A DNA stretch of 38,127 bases from a virus, in IMG/VR virus record IMGVR_UViG_3300024979_000051, positions 1-38,127 of that record. One strand, given 5' to 3'. The notes beneath the pieces are model-generated. The model made no database searches, was not told the origin of the DNA, and worked only from the letters and a program-made list of their open reading frames with translations. The position numbers and the translations under genes were made by a program. Positions 23,061 through 29,523 of this stretch are shown here, piece by piece (position 1 is the stretch's first letter; every line of letters starts with the position of its first letter).

Positions 23061-24062
23061 TTAGGCCTCAGTTTGTTGTTCTTGCTGGGCTTGATAGGCC
23101 ATAAATGCTTCGGCATCGGCCCGGCCTGGATCGTCAGCGGCTTGTTCGAGTTCCAGAATCGGCTCAAAGCCCATGTTATCTGCCACGCCGTAGGCAGCGG
23201 TAATGATCAGGCCGACCGCTTGACGCGCGGCTAATTCGATGTGCTTTGGCGGCTGGCCATCAAACACGTTGTACAACTTGACGATTTCGCTGTTCAGCGT
23301 AGCGGTGACTTTTGCCGTGAGTTCGCGCGAGTATTCTTGCAGGCGCATCAGCTGGTATTCGCCGGGCATGGCGACTTCGTCTATTTTCGAGGTCTTGTCC
23401 AGTTGCAGCCGGGCCAGCAGCTCGTTCTTTTTGTCCAGCTCTTCGCTTTTGCCTTTGATGACAGAGTCCTTGGCGCCTACGGATTTAGTTAGCTCATCAA
23501 TTTGTTTTTCTGTAACCTCTTTCTCGCGCTGGTGCTTGGCGGCCAATTGCTGCATCAGCTCCAAAGCTTTATCGAAATTTTCTTCTTCGATAGCCATACC
23601 GATAATTTGGCGGTCATCGGCGGGCAGGGCTTTGAGGGCGTTGTAGTCGCGTTGTCTAAAGCCTAGGCGTTCGGCTTGTTCGTAAAGTTCTTCGCCAAGC
23701 AGATTATAGTTATTGATAAGATCACGAATACGCCGACCAGTCTTGCCAAGAAAAATTTCACAGAACTCATCAAAAGTGGAAATATTTCCGGCTACACCAT
23801 CCCTAACATAAGGCAACCCCTTGTATTGTTTAGACTCTCTTACTTTTAAAGCCGTTTCTATAATTAATTTTTCGGAAACTGTTGCCGAAAATTGTGCGGC
23901 TTCGATGCGTCCTATCGCTTTTATGGCTTCAAAACTTCCCATAATTACTGCATCTGCCGCAGCTACGGTATTGTTTTCCTGGCGAATCTCCATCAACCCA
24001 GTATTGTTTTGATCAGCGTCGGTAAATTGCTCAACGCTAGTGTCTCTTGGTGTACGAGCCAT
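23061..24062 (-). CDS. Coiled-coil early protein upstream of the transposase
   Basis: A 333-residue protein just upstream of the transposase gene (2-bp gap). The N-terminal 130 residues include FEAIKAIGRIEAAQFSATVSEKLIIETALKVRESKQYKGL and STFDEFCEIFLGKTGRRIRDLINNYNLLGEELYEQAERLGFRQRDYNALKALP, which resembles DUF3102/KfrA-like or ParB-HTH-like DNA-binding segments. Residues 150-220 form a long coiled coil (QQLAAKHQREKEVTEKQIDELTKSVGAKDSVIKGKSEELDKKNELLARLQ). It may bind DNA and assist replication, but this is inference from composition. Confidence 0.75.
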   Translation of the reverse strand: MARTPRDTSVEQFTDADQNNTGLMEIRQENNTVAAADAVIMGSFEAIKAIGRIEAAQFSATVSEKLIIETALKVRESKQYKGLPYVRDGVAGNISTFDEFCEIFLGKTGRRIRDLINNYNLLGEELYEQAERLGFRQRDYNALKALPADDRQIIGMAIEEENFDKALELMQQLAAKHQREKEVTEKQIDELTKSVGAKDSVIKGKSEELDKKNELLARLQLDKTSKIDEVAMPGEYQLMRLQEYSRELTAKVTATLNSEIVKLYNVFDGQPPKHIELAARQAVGLIITAAYGVADNMGFEPILELEQAADDPGRADAEAFMAYQAQQEQQTEA

Positions 24063-24065
24063 GTC

Positions 24066-24365
24066 TTACCCTCTATTTAGTCGTTGTTGTGATTCTTTGA
24101 TCCGTTCTGCCGCGTTATCCAGAGACTTTAAAATCTGCACGGCATGTTGCCCTAGCCGATGACTAGGCCTGATACGGCTGGTCTCCGGGATGCGTTCAGC
24201 AAAGCCTGCGCTTTCCAGTGTCGAGACATAGCGGGTAATGTCGCTAGCCGAATAACCCGTCTCTTTGACCAACTCGGTCGGGCTAAAGCCGTGGGCAAAA
24301 TTCCTGAGCAAAACGTCTAACACCTTAAGCACCTTGAGTGCGCTTTTGTTATCTTGTGCAGCCAT
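24066..24365 (-). CDS. IclR-type winged-helix regulator (single domain)
   Basis: A 99-residue protein consisting only of the IclR-like N-terminal winged helix: ALKVLKVLDVLLRNFAHGFSPTELVKETGYSASDITRYVSTLESAGFAERIPETSRIRPSHRLGQHAVQIL. Full IclR regulators are about 250 residues with a ligand domain, which is absent. Such truncated IclR-type proteins are typical of BcepMu-like early operons. It probably regulates transcription or assists transposase expression. Confidence 0.82.
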   Translation of the reverse strand: MAAQDNKSALKVLKVLDVLLRNFAHGFSPTELVKETGYSASDITRYVSTLESAGFAERIPETSRIRPSHRLGQHAVQILKSLDNAAERIKESQQRLNRG

Positions 24366-24367
24366 GA

Positions 24368-24544
24368 TTACCCCTTGCTCAGCTTGGCTAATTTACGCTC
24401 CAGTATTTTGGTCAACGTTTTGATGACCTGGGCGGAGTCCTCGGCGTCGATGATGATCGAACCGTAAGAGGTGGCGACCACAAACCCACGAGCCATATCC
24501 GGGATCTGTTTAGCGAGTGCGTATTTCAAATCATTTTCATCCAT
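24368..24544 (-). CDS. Small early protein (58 residues)
   Basis: An ORF from ATG 24544 with GAGGAG upstream encodes MDENDLKYALAKQIPDMARGFVVATSYGSIIIDAEDSAQVIKTLTKILERKLAKLSKG. It fills the gap between the IclR-type gene and the next gene with 2 and 5 bp spacing. The layout (beta hairpin, then basic helix) suggests a compact folded protein. Not recognised as a named family. Confidence 0.7.
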   Translation of the reverse strand: MDENDLKYALAKQIPDMARGFVVATSYGSIIIDAEDSAQVIKTLTKILERKLAKLSKG

Positions 24545-24549
24545 AGCGA

Positions 24550-25026
24550 TTACTCCTCATCAAATGGCAGCTCCGGCTGCCGGTATTTTTCAACATTGCC
24601 TTTATGCCAGGCCATGCGCTCCAAGGCGGTTTGCATGGCGGCTAGTGTGGCGTCCATATCGCTCGGGTCGGCATAAAAGCTCATCAGCGCACCAATAGCA
24701 TCATGTGTTGCCGATTGCAGCGCCTGTATATCTTCTGGCCCGCCTTTGCGGCCTTTGGGTATTTCGATGACCAACTTACCGCCGCTGACCACCAGCCAAC
24801 GGCTGACGAAATCTATGCCGCAGGCATGTTCAAAGCCTTTTATCGATCGGGCCGGCATGCTGGCTTCCTGTATCCATTTGTACAGCGTCCATTTGCTGGC
24901 CAAGCTCATCAGATCAGCGACCGTGTCCACAGAGCGGTTATGTTTAACCCTGGCGTATTCCAAGCAACAATCCATCGCATCACGCAGATCGCGGGGTTGC
25001 ACGGTCTTCCAATTCCTACGGCTCAT
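24550..25026 (-). CDS. Putative early regulatory protein (158 residues)
   Basis: A protein starting MSRRNWKTVQPRDLRDAMDCCLEYARVKHNRSVDTVADLMSLASKWTLYKWIQEASMPARSIKGFEHACGIDFVSRWLVVSGGKLVIEIPKGR. The first 75 residues have a CII/HTH-like layout (helix, ADLMSLASKWTLYKWIQE recognition-like segment), and the C-terminal part is helical and acidic. It resembles regulators found at the head of Mu-like early operons. A palindromic site (25071-25099) lies 45 bp upstream, so it may be controlled there or bind it. Exact family not recognised. Confidence 0.65.
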   Translation of the reverse strand: MSRRNWKTVQPRDLRDAMDCCLEYARVKHNRSVDTVADLMSLASKWTLYKWIQEASMPARSIKGFEHACGIDFVSRWLVVSGGKLVIEIPKGRKGGPEDIQALQSATHDAIGALMSFYADPSDMDATLAAMQTALERMAWHKGNVEKYRQPELPFDEE

Positions 25027-25067
25027 TGCGGATAGCCCTCATACCAGCACCCAAACAAAAACCGCTC

Positions 25068-25099
25068 TTGTGCATTGTGAAAGCCTGTTTCATAATGCA
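25068..25099 (+). promoter_or_regulatory. 29-bp near-perfect palindrome overlapping a predicted rightward promoter
   Basis: TGCATTGTGAAA-GCCTG-TTTCATAATGCA (25071-25099) has 12-bp arms with one mismatch pair. On the plus strand TTGTGC (25068-25073) and CATAAT (25091-25096) are 17 bp apart and form a plausible promoter for the gene at 25137, so the dyad would cover both boxes. It also lies upstream of the leftward gene starting at 25026. It may be the operator of one of the two small HTH proteins or of the repressor. Confidence 0.5.
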
Positions 25100-25136
25100 A
25101 AAATAAGCCCGTCTTAAATCACTACGGGTAATTACC

Positions 25137-25535
25137 ATGGCTGCTATTAAATACTTATGCATTAACTGTCACTGCTCGCTGGTTATTCAGCCGTTTATGC
25201 CGGTTGATAGCAAAGCCAGGCTGCCTCAAATGAGGTGTCCGTTTTGCAAGCACATATGTGCACCTGAGCAGTCGATAGAGGCTCATCGGGACTCACGGGG
25301 CCTGGTTGATAGGCCGGCGCTTTATCGGCTCTGGTCAAATTGCCCAAACGCATATAAGTGCGAACTGCACGGCCAATACGACGCCGATTGCGAGGACGGA
25401 CGGATGATGCCGAAATGTCTGGTCGCCCTTCATGCAGAAGCTGAATACGCAGTGCATTTTGCGCAAGCAGCCGCTCAACCAGCACCAAAGCGCCGATCTC
25501 GAAAGGCACCGGATAGCGCTGAGCGTGGAAGCTGA
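25137..25535 (+). CDS. Cysteine-rich zinc-ribbon-like protein, opposite to the early operon
   Basis: A 132-residue protein on the plus strand. It has CINC (residues 8-11) and CPFC (34-37), an expected zinc ribbon, then more Cys (NCPNAYKC, ADC) and a basic C-terminus KRRSRKAP. The start ATG at 25137 lacks a strong Shine-Dalgarno, but a promoter-like pair with a palindromic operator lies just upstream. A minus-strand ORF covers the same DNA (25195-25593) and has a GAGGAC ribosome-binding-like site; the plus frame is preferred because its Cys pairs and composition look like a folded protein. Function unknown. Confidence 0.55.
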   Translation: MAAIKYLCINCHCSLVIQPFMPVDSKARLPQMRCPFCKHICAPEQSIEAHRDSRGLVDRPALYRLWSNCPNAYKCELHGQYDADCEDGRMMPKCLVALHAEAEYAVHFAQAAAQPAPKRRSRKAPDSAERGS

Positions 25536-25605
25536 TGGTTTGATCGCACGCAACGCGGCGATGATAAACGGGATTATTGAGCGATTGGGCCATGGTTAAG
25601 TCCTC

Positions 25606-25647
25606 GGTAGTTTTGCTTAGGTAGTTTCGCTTAAGTAGTTATGCGTA
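25606..25647. repeat. Three tandem 14-bp repeats plus adjacent palindrome
   Basis: GGTAGTTTTGCTTA, GGTAGTTTCGCTTA and AGTAGTTATGCGTA follow each other without gaps (25606-25619, 25620-25633, 25634-25647). The inverted repeat TACGT-N6-ACGTA (25646-25661) abuts them. The block lies in the short gap between the cysteine-rich gene and the gp16-type gene. Iterated sites next to small DNA-binding proteins suggest binding sites, though no protein can be assigned. Confidence 0.55.
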
Positions 25648-25665
25648 CGTTGTTTTACGTAGGCT

Positions 25666-25944
25666 TTAGGCGGCCCGCCTGTCAACCGAGTCATCGTCGG
25701 CTGATGGCTTGAGGCCCAGGGCGACGGCAATTTTGTGGGCCCGGCCGTAATTGCATTTGTAATAGCCGTTGAGGACCAAAATGACTTCGCGCGGCGGAAA
25801 ACCGTGGTCGCGGGCCCAGCCCGTGGTCGTGATGCCCTGTCTTGCAAACTCGGCTTTGACTTGTTCGGGGGTTTTTACTTGTTCGGGTTTGTTCATGACT
25901 GGCTTTGAAACCCGGTAAATCGATTTAACTGAACAATTGCGCAT
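25666..25944 (-). CDS. BcepMu_gp16-family DNA-binding protein
   Basis: A 92-residue protein. The family core is KTPEQVKAEFARQGITTTGWARDHGFPPREVILVLNGYYKCNYGRAHKIAVALGLKP, matching the phage-associated DNA-binding family represented by BcepMu gp16. The ATG at 25944 has AAGGAG 6 nt upstream, so the N-terminal MRNCSVKSIYRVSKPV is probably translated; a downstream ATG (25896) lacks such a site. It lies 10 bp after a paralogue in the early operon and may play the Ner-like role of limiting repressor and early transcription. Confidence 0.85.
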   Translation of the reverse strand: MRNCSVKSIYRVSKPVMNKPEQVKTPEQVKAEFARQGITTTGWARDHGFPPREVILVLNGYYKCNYGRAHKIAVALGLKPSADDDSVDRRAA

Positions 25945-25954
25945 AAAGTGCTCC

Positions 25955-26155
25955 TTAAGCGGCTTGCTGAGTAAAGGTGGCTAGTTTTTCGGCAATCTCG
26001 CGGCCTTTGCCGTAATTGCCGTGGCGAATACCACGGACAACGTCAGAGACATCGCGAAATTTGAAGCCGTTGGCTTGGGCCCAGGAAGTCATGGTGTGGC
26101 CCCGTTGACGCAGGGTGTGCTTAACGTCGTTGGGGTTAAATTGTGGTGTGCTCAT
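25955..26155 (-). CDS. Second BcepMu_gp16-like DNA-binding protein
   Basis: A 66-residue protein (FNPNDVKHTLRQRGHTMTSWAQANGFKFRDVSDVVRGIRHGNYGKGREIAEKLATF) with the same layout as its neighbour: V-K-x-x-L/F-x-x-x-G-x-T-x-x-x-W-A, then a DNA-recognition helix and GNYGKGREIAEKL. GAGGAG precedes the ATG. It is the first gene of the early operon, behind the promoter at 26199-26228. Tandem duplication followed by divergence is likely. Confidence 0.8.
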   Translation of the reverse strand: MSTPQFNPNDVKHTLRQRGHTMTSWAQANGFKFRDVSDVVRGIRHGNYGKGREIAEKLATFTQQAA

Positions 26156-26198
26156 GTGCGCTCCTCGTTTAACGGTTAGTGGCTGTTTGTCGGTGTTA

Positions 26199-26228
26199 AT
26201 TATTCCACGTTTGTGGAATTTTTGTAAA
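26199..26228 (-). promoter_or_regulatory. Predicted early promoter with perfect 18-bp repressor operator
   Basis: On the minus strand TTTACA (26228-26223) and AATAAT (26204-26199) are 18 bp apart, each one mismatch from consensus. The perfect inverted repeat ATTCCAC-GTTT-GTGGAAT (26202-26219) fills the spacer and touches the -10. It lies between the divergent repressor gene and the first early gene. This is the classic layout of an operator that shuts off the early promoter. Confidence 0.7.
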
Positions 26229-26240
26229 GGAATTTTTCAA

Positions 26241-26756
26241 ATGAAAAATGTAATTGCTGGTCGATTGCTTGAAGAGCGGTTACGGCTAAAGCTAAATAAA
26301 GGCGCAATGGCGCAGGCTGGCGGTGTTGTTAACAGTACGTATACGAATTATGAAGATGGTAAGCGGTCACCTGACGGGGAGTTTTTATCGGCAATAGCTG
26401 CCGCTGGAGCCGATGTGCAATACATCCTAACCGGGGTGCGCTCCATCAATCCGCCGGTTAAGCCATCGACAATAGACCAACATCAAGCGCTGATTAAAGC
26501 AGCTGCGGAAATGGCGACTAAATTTAATCTGCCTGAGGATGGGGCGGCTGATCTGCTAGGTATGATCTATGCAATTGGCAGTCAAAATGCAGAATTACTC
26601 AATACTGCCAACACCCTCAGACCCGACCAAGCCGCGCTGCTTGATAATGTAGAACATTGCGCCAAGGAGGATCAGGAGGCCATCAAGCGCATGGCCTTTA
26701 TAGCCGCTAAAGCGGACAAGGATGAAACGCAATCAGGGAAGAAAAAAAGGGCTTAA
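26241..26756 (+). CDS. Phage repressor, XRE-type HTH (BcepMu gp17-like)
   Basis: A 171-residue repressor. The start ATG 26241 follows AAAGGAA, which excludes the longer upstream reading frame. The N-terminal HTH reads IAGRLLEERLRLKLNKGAMAQAGGVVNSTYTNYEDGKRSPDGEFLSAIAAAGADVQYILTGVR, an XRE/CI-type fold with the common PDGEFLSAIAAAGADVQYILTG pattern. The rest is helical (AALIKAAAEMATKF..) and has no LexA-type S/K protease, so induction is not expected through simple RecA cleavage. It is divergent from the early genes and should bind the palindrome at 26202-26219. Confidence 0.85.
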   Translation: MKNVIAGRLLEERLRLKLNKGAMAQAGGVVNSTYTNYEDGKRSPDGEFLSAIAAAGADVQYILTGVRSINPPVKPSTIDQHQALIKAAAEMATKFNLPEDGAADLLGMIYAIGSQNAELLNTANTLRPDQAALLDNVEHCAKEDQEAIKRMAFIAAKADKDETQSGKKKRA

Positions 26757-26833
26757 ACCGCCCCAATAAGCGCATGAACATAAGCGTTTAACTAGCGCCT
26801 ATGCTATTTACTTTTCGATCTTGGAGGTTAGAT

Positions 26834-27634
26834 ATGGGTTTTTTTGATAGATTAAAGAAAAAAACAGATACCAATACAATTAATTGCGGCCCGGTGACGC
26901 TGAGTTATTCAATAGAGGTCAAAAAAAATCCTATCCATGAGCAAATTGCCGCTTTACACAGGGAGGCTGAAAAGTACAAAAATGTGGATTGGTCTGCTGC
27001 GGTTGTAAGCCTAAAAAAAGCAACCAATTTAATGAGACAACATCCCGGCAGCTATTCACTCACGCAGTGGACGAGATTGCCTATATTTATGCAACAAGCT
27101 GGACAGTTTGATGATGCGATGCAGGAGTTTGAGCGATTGTTAAGTGAGGTAGAAACACGGGTCAGACAGGAGTGTCTTGAAAATGCAAGCGCAGTTCGTA
27201 TTGAGTACATGGTTAATCTAAATTACCAAAAAATCTACGACAAAATGCGCATGGTTTGTAAACGACAAAAGCGCCTTGATGAAGCTGCTGAATATGCTGA
27301 ACTATCCCGCCAACACAGTGAAAGAGTTGCAGAATTACAAAATATCGTTAATCAAGAACTTAAAGATGAACGGAATGCCGTTTATGTTCAATATGCTAAA
27401 AATAGGCTAAAGCAACTTAGGGACCCGGATTTAATTAAATTTTATCCGTATTGGAAATATGTATGCAATGAAACCCAGATACACGCGTGCCATTTAGAGT
27501 ATTCAGGTCTTGTGCTTCGGCATGATGATCCTTGGTGGGATTCACACTTTCCGCCTAATGGCCCTGATTGTCGGTGCAGAGTCGCATCTGCCAAAAATGA
27601 AGAATATACGGGGCAAATAGCACCGCTTGATTGA
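26834..27634 (+). CDS. TPR-like accessory protein ending in a MuF (gpF) C-terminal segment
   Basis: A 266-residue protein; start 26834 follows GGAGG. Residues 40-190 are helical with TPR-like repeats (WSAAVVSLKKATNLMRQHPGSYSL, AGQFDDAMQEFERLLSEVE, KRLDEAAEYAELSRQHSERVAELQ). Residues 197-266 (DPDLIKFYPYWKYVCNE....LVLRHDDPWWDSHFPPNGPDCRCRVASAKNEEYTGQIAPLD) match the end of the MuF core in this prophage's own gpF (residues 136-207), including the DDPWWD and CRC motifs. The DNA of that motif is 27/30 identical. The rest of the MuF domain is missing. The gene is AT-richer than neighbours and follows the repressor, a typical place for lysogenic conversion genes. Role unknown; virion targeting or a recombined remnant are possible. 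Confidence 0.7.
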   Translation: MGFFDRLKKKTDTNTINCGPVTLSYSIEVKKNPIHEQIAALHREAEKYKNVDWSAAVVSLKKATNLMRQHPGSYSLTQWTRLPIFMQQAGQFDDAMQEFERLLSEVETRVRQECLENASAVRIEYMVNLNYQKIYDKMRMVCKRQKRLDEAAEYAELSRQHSERVAELQNIVNQELKDERNAVYVQYAKNRLKQLRDPDLIKFYPYWKYVCNETQIHACHLEYSGLVLRHDDPWWDSHFPPNGPDCRCRVASAKNEEYTGQIAPLD

Positions 27635-27659
27635 TCTTGGAGTAAACGAATGAGCGCGG

Positions 27660-27734
27660 TAGGTTGGGCTGAGGCACGAAGCCCAACACCTCGGCTGTAG
27701 GTTGTTAGACAGCAGAACCCGCTTTCTAACAACC
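27660..27734. repeat. REP-like hairpin and second perfect stem-loop
   Basis: GTTGGGCT (27663-27670) pairs with AGCCCAAC (27680-27687) around a GAGGCACGA loop, a repeat type frequent in intergenic DNA of many Proteobacteria. A second stem, GGTTGTTAGA (27700-27709) with TCTAACAACC (27725-27734), is perfect over 10 bp. Together they follow the TPR-MuF gene and may act as terminator-like structures. The remaining gap to 27847 contains no gene. Confidence 0.6.
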
Positions 27735-27847
27735 TGAAATTAAGCTCAAAAAGACCTTAAGTTAAGCTGAGTTTTTCGTTAATTTTTTGAGATTGGCTTA
27801 CGGGCTTACCCACGCACAAGCAAAGCCCACTATAAACAGGATCAAGT

Positions 27848-28321
27848 ATGGACTCAGCTGCCATCAGCAGTTTAATAGCCGCCGGAGCCGCGCTGGCAGG
27901 CGGGGCGATTTCCCAAGTGTTTTCATTGCTTGGCAAACGCTCAGAACGAAAACATGAAGTGCATCTGCTACGCCGGGCAAAGCTGGAGCAGCTGACGGAG
28001 TTGGTATATCAGTCGCAGCTATTGGCGCTTGAGTCGCTGGAGTTGATTCGGAACGTTCCGGGCAAAGAATCCTTATCAACCGTTCGGCAAACTCAGGATC
28101 AAATCGCCTTGCGGGTTTGTTCCTTAGCGCTGTTATTTTTTCCATCTTTGAAGGTCGTGGCTGGTGAATTTCTGAAGGCATCGGTTGGTTTCCAAATAGC
28201 GTTAGAATCAGGTAAGGAAGATGAAATGATTATTGCCGCGCAACGCGTGACTCCAATCAGGAAGTCGTTGGAGCAAGAAATCGAGCGTTGCGCAATTAAG
28301 CTTGGTTTTCACGGCCGCTGA
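27848..28321 (+). CDS. Predicted single-pass membrane accessory protein
   Basis: A 157-residue protein with a hydrophobic N-terminus (MDSAAISSLIAAGAALAGGAISQVFSLLG) followed by a basic, helical region (KRSERKHEVHLLRRAKLEQLTELVYQSQLLALESLELI) and a second helical part (RVCSLALLFFPSLKVVAGEFLKASVGFQIALESG). The layout suggests a membrane-anchored cytoplasmic helical protein. It is flanked by gaps, unlinked to lysis genes, and resembles a lysogenic conversion gene; superinfection exclusion is one possibility. Not recognised. Confidence 0.6.
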   Translation: MDSAAISSLIAAGAALAGGAISQVFSLLGKRSERKHEVHLLRRAKLEQLTELVYQSQLLALESLELIRNVPGKESLSTVRQTQDQIALRVCSLALLFFPSLKVVAGEFLKASVGFQIALESGKEDEMIIAAQRVTPIRKSLEQEIERCAIKLGFHGR

Positions 28322-28457
28322 CAATTAGGCGTCTTGCCGCCTGGAAAAGCGATCCAGACCGTCACACACGGCAGAACATTAACGCACAGCCGCCGGTTAT
28401 ACGGCGACCAATGCGCACCAATCCAGCAGCTGCCTAATCTGAATAAAAGTCCGATCT
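28322..28457. other. Intergenic stretch without recognised gene
   Basis: This 136-bp stretch separates the plus-strand membrane protein gene from two convergent minus-strand genes. It contains short GC-rich inverted repeats (GGCG-TCTT-GCCGCC region near 28328 and CGCCGG..ACGGCG near 28391-28408) that may form convergent terminators. No ORF is supported. Confidence 0.4.
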
Positions 28458-28673
28458 TCATCGTCTAAACGCCTCCGGTGGCGGCATGTCGCCGGGCGGA
28501 ATCTGTAGCATTTCCCGCCAGACGCGATTGAATTTTCGCGAATCGGCACTCACGGCTTGCCAGTCTTCTTCTGTGTTGCCTTTTTTCAGGTAGTAGCCAC
28601 GGATCGAGGCATGGCGCAGGCTGGCCCGTTGCAGCCGTGCTGGGACTGCATACAGATTGTTATACATCAGCAT
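28458..28673 (-). CDS. Unrecognised small protein, coupled to the upstream phage gene
   Basis: About 71 residues (MLMYNNLYAVPARLQRASLRHASIRGYYLKKGNTEEDWQAVSADSRKFNRVWREMLQIPPGDMPPPEAFRR), basic and probably helical. The ATGs at 28673 and 28667 overlap the stop of the preceding gene (TGATG at 28665-28669), suggesting coupled translation. A longer reading frame to 28727 overlaps the neighbour by about 60 nt and is less likely. Function unknown. Confidence 0.5.
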   Translation of the reverse strand: MLMYNNLYAVPARLQRASLRHASIRGYYLKKGNTEEDWQAVSADSRKFNRVWREMLQIPPGDMPPPEAFRR

Positions 28674-28993
28674 CCGATAGCTTTCATAAGGTCGTATGTC
28701 TTCGGGGCACTCCTTGCTTTGCACCAATCCAACCCGACCTCATCCAGGAATGATGCTTCTATTTCGGCCCACCGTTCTACCAGCTTTGCCCATGTCGGCG
28801 ATAATTCCCGGAGTTTGTCCATGTGCTTCCGCGCCTCTGGTACAGCATCAAGAAATAACAGGCACCTGTTCAGGTCGTCTGGATCGTAGGGGTGCGACTT
28901 CGGACCGTCTAATCCAGCAATGCAGAAGGCCATAGCTTTGGAAGATTGGCCGACGCGACCCGTCGCAAACCAATTTAAAATCTTGTCTTTCAT
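28667..28993 (-). CDS. Conserved small protein of Mu-like prophages
   Basis: A 108-residue protein: MKDKILNWFATGRVGQSSKAMAFCIAGLDGPKSHPYDPDDLNRCLLFLDAVPEARKHMDKLRELSPTWAKLVERWAEIEASFLDEVGLDWCKARSAPKTYDLMKAIG. The layout ILNWFATGRVG.SSKAMA...HPYDPDDLNRCLLFLDAVPE recurs in small Mu-like phage proteins. GAGGAA lies upstream of the ATG. It is on the minus strand next to the endolysin gene, so may belong to the operon driven by promoter P3-minus. Biochemical role unknown. Confidence 0.75.
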   Translation of the reverse strand: MKDKILNWFATGRVGQSSKAMAFCIAGLDGPKSHPYDPDDLNRCLLFLDAVPEARKHMDKLRELSPTWAKLVERWAEIEASFLDEVGLDWCKARSAPKTYDLMKAIGC

Positions 28994-29025
28994 TCTTGGT
29001 TCCTCATTTATGCCTAACCCGTCGC

Positions 29026-29442
29026 TCAGGCAAGGCGTTTACCCGCTCGCAGGTCGGCCAGTGTTAATCCTCCGGTGTATTGGCAATGCGCCAGTTCTTG
29101 AAACCCTTTCCAACGTCCCGCCCACTCTAACCCTAAGCTTTCAGCGATTTTTCCGCACTGATTAAACCGTGCGGTATCGCTCCAGACTGCCTTGCCGTTC
29201 ATGATCGGGCAGAAATCAAAGGCTAAGCGATAGTTGTGAAACGATTGTCCGGCGCCTGCCTTGGTCACGATTTTGCCTGGCTGGGTTCGCCCTTGTGCAT
29301 AGAGCGCGGCTTGCGATTCGTTATCCCGGTAGGTGCTGGTGATGATGATATCGATACCTCGCTGGGCACAGGCGGTAATAAAGGCATGGCACAGGGCGGC
29401 GACGTGGGGGTGCAGGTCTTCGATTTTGCGGCTGTTAATCAT
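29026..29442 (-). CDS. Endolysin, M15-type L-alanyl-D-glutamate peptidase
   Basis: A 138-residue peptidase. Zinc ligands typical of M15C enzymes are visible: H69 and D76 in SFHNYRLAFDFCP and H119 in ELAHCQY. GIDIIITSTYRDNESQAALYAQGRTQPGKIVT is the usual family N-terminal part. The start at 29442 (MINSRKIEDLHPHVAALC) has GGAGA upstream and excludes a longer frame that would begin inside the promoter palindrome. There is no signal peptide, so a holin is needed to release it. Unlike the other lysis genes it lies on the minus strand, divergent from them. Confidence 0.9.
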   Translation of the reverse strand: MINSRKIEDLHPHVAALCHAFITACAQRGIDIIITSTYRDNESQAALYAQGRTQPGKIVTKAGAGQSFHNYRLAFDFCPIMNGKAVWSDTARFNQCGKIAESLGLEWAGRWKGFQELAHCQYTGGLTLADLRAGKRLA

Positions 29443-29469
29443 GGGGTGTCTCCAGTAGACGTAGTTATC

Positions 29470-29523
29470 CGTTCTGAAGTCTACGCATCTGGCGATAAGC
29501 GGGGCATGCGAAGGGCTTCGCAT
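29470..29523 (-). promoter_or_regulatory. Predicted activator-dependent late promoter P3-minus (endolysin)
   Basis: From the perfect palindrome ATGCGAAG-GG-CTTCGCAT (29506-29523), 22 bp leftward lies TAGACT on the minus strand (29483-29478), the same hexamer as in P1, with a start predicted at about 29470. The leader of about 28 nt contains the endolysin ribosome-binding site. No -35 box is visible. Confidence 0.65.

Noticed and set aside
25195-25593. 132-codon minus-strand ORF overlapping the cysteine-rich gene
   Set aside because: It has a GAGGAC ribosome-binding-like site and would continue the early operon, so it remains possible, but its sequence shows no domain and the opposite frame has a clear Cys-pair pattern.
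28458-28993. Frameshifted single gene
   Set aside because: The upstream frame ends at its natural-looking C-terminus (TYDLMKAIG) and the second frame has its own overlapping ATGs, so two genes fit better than one broken gene.
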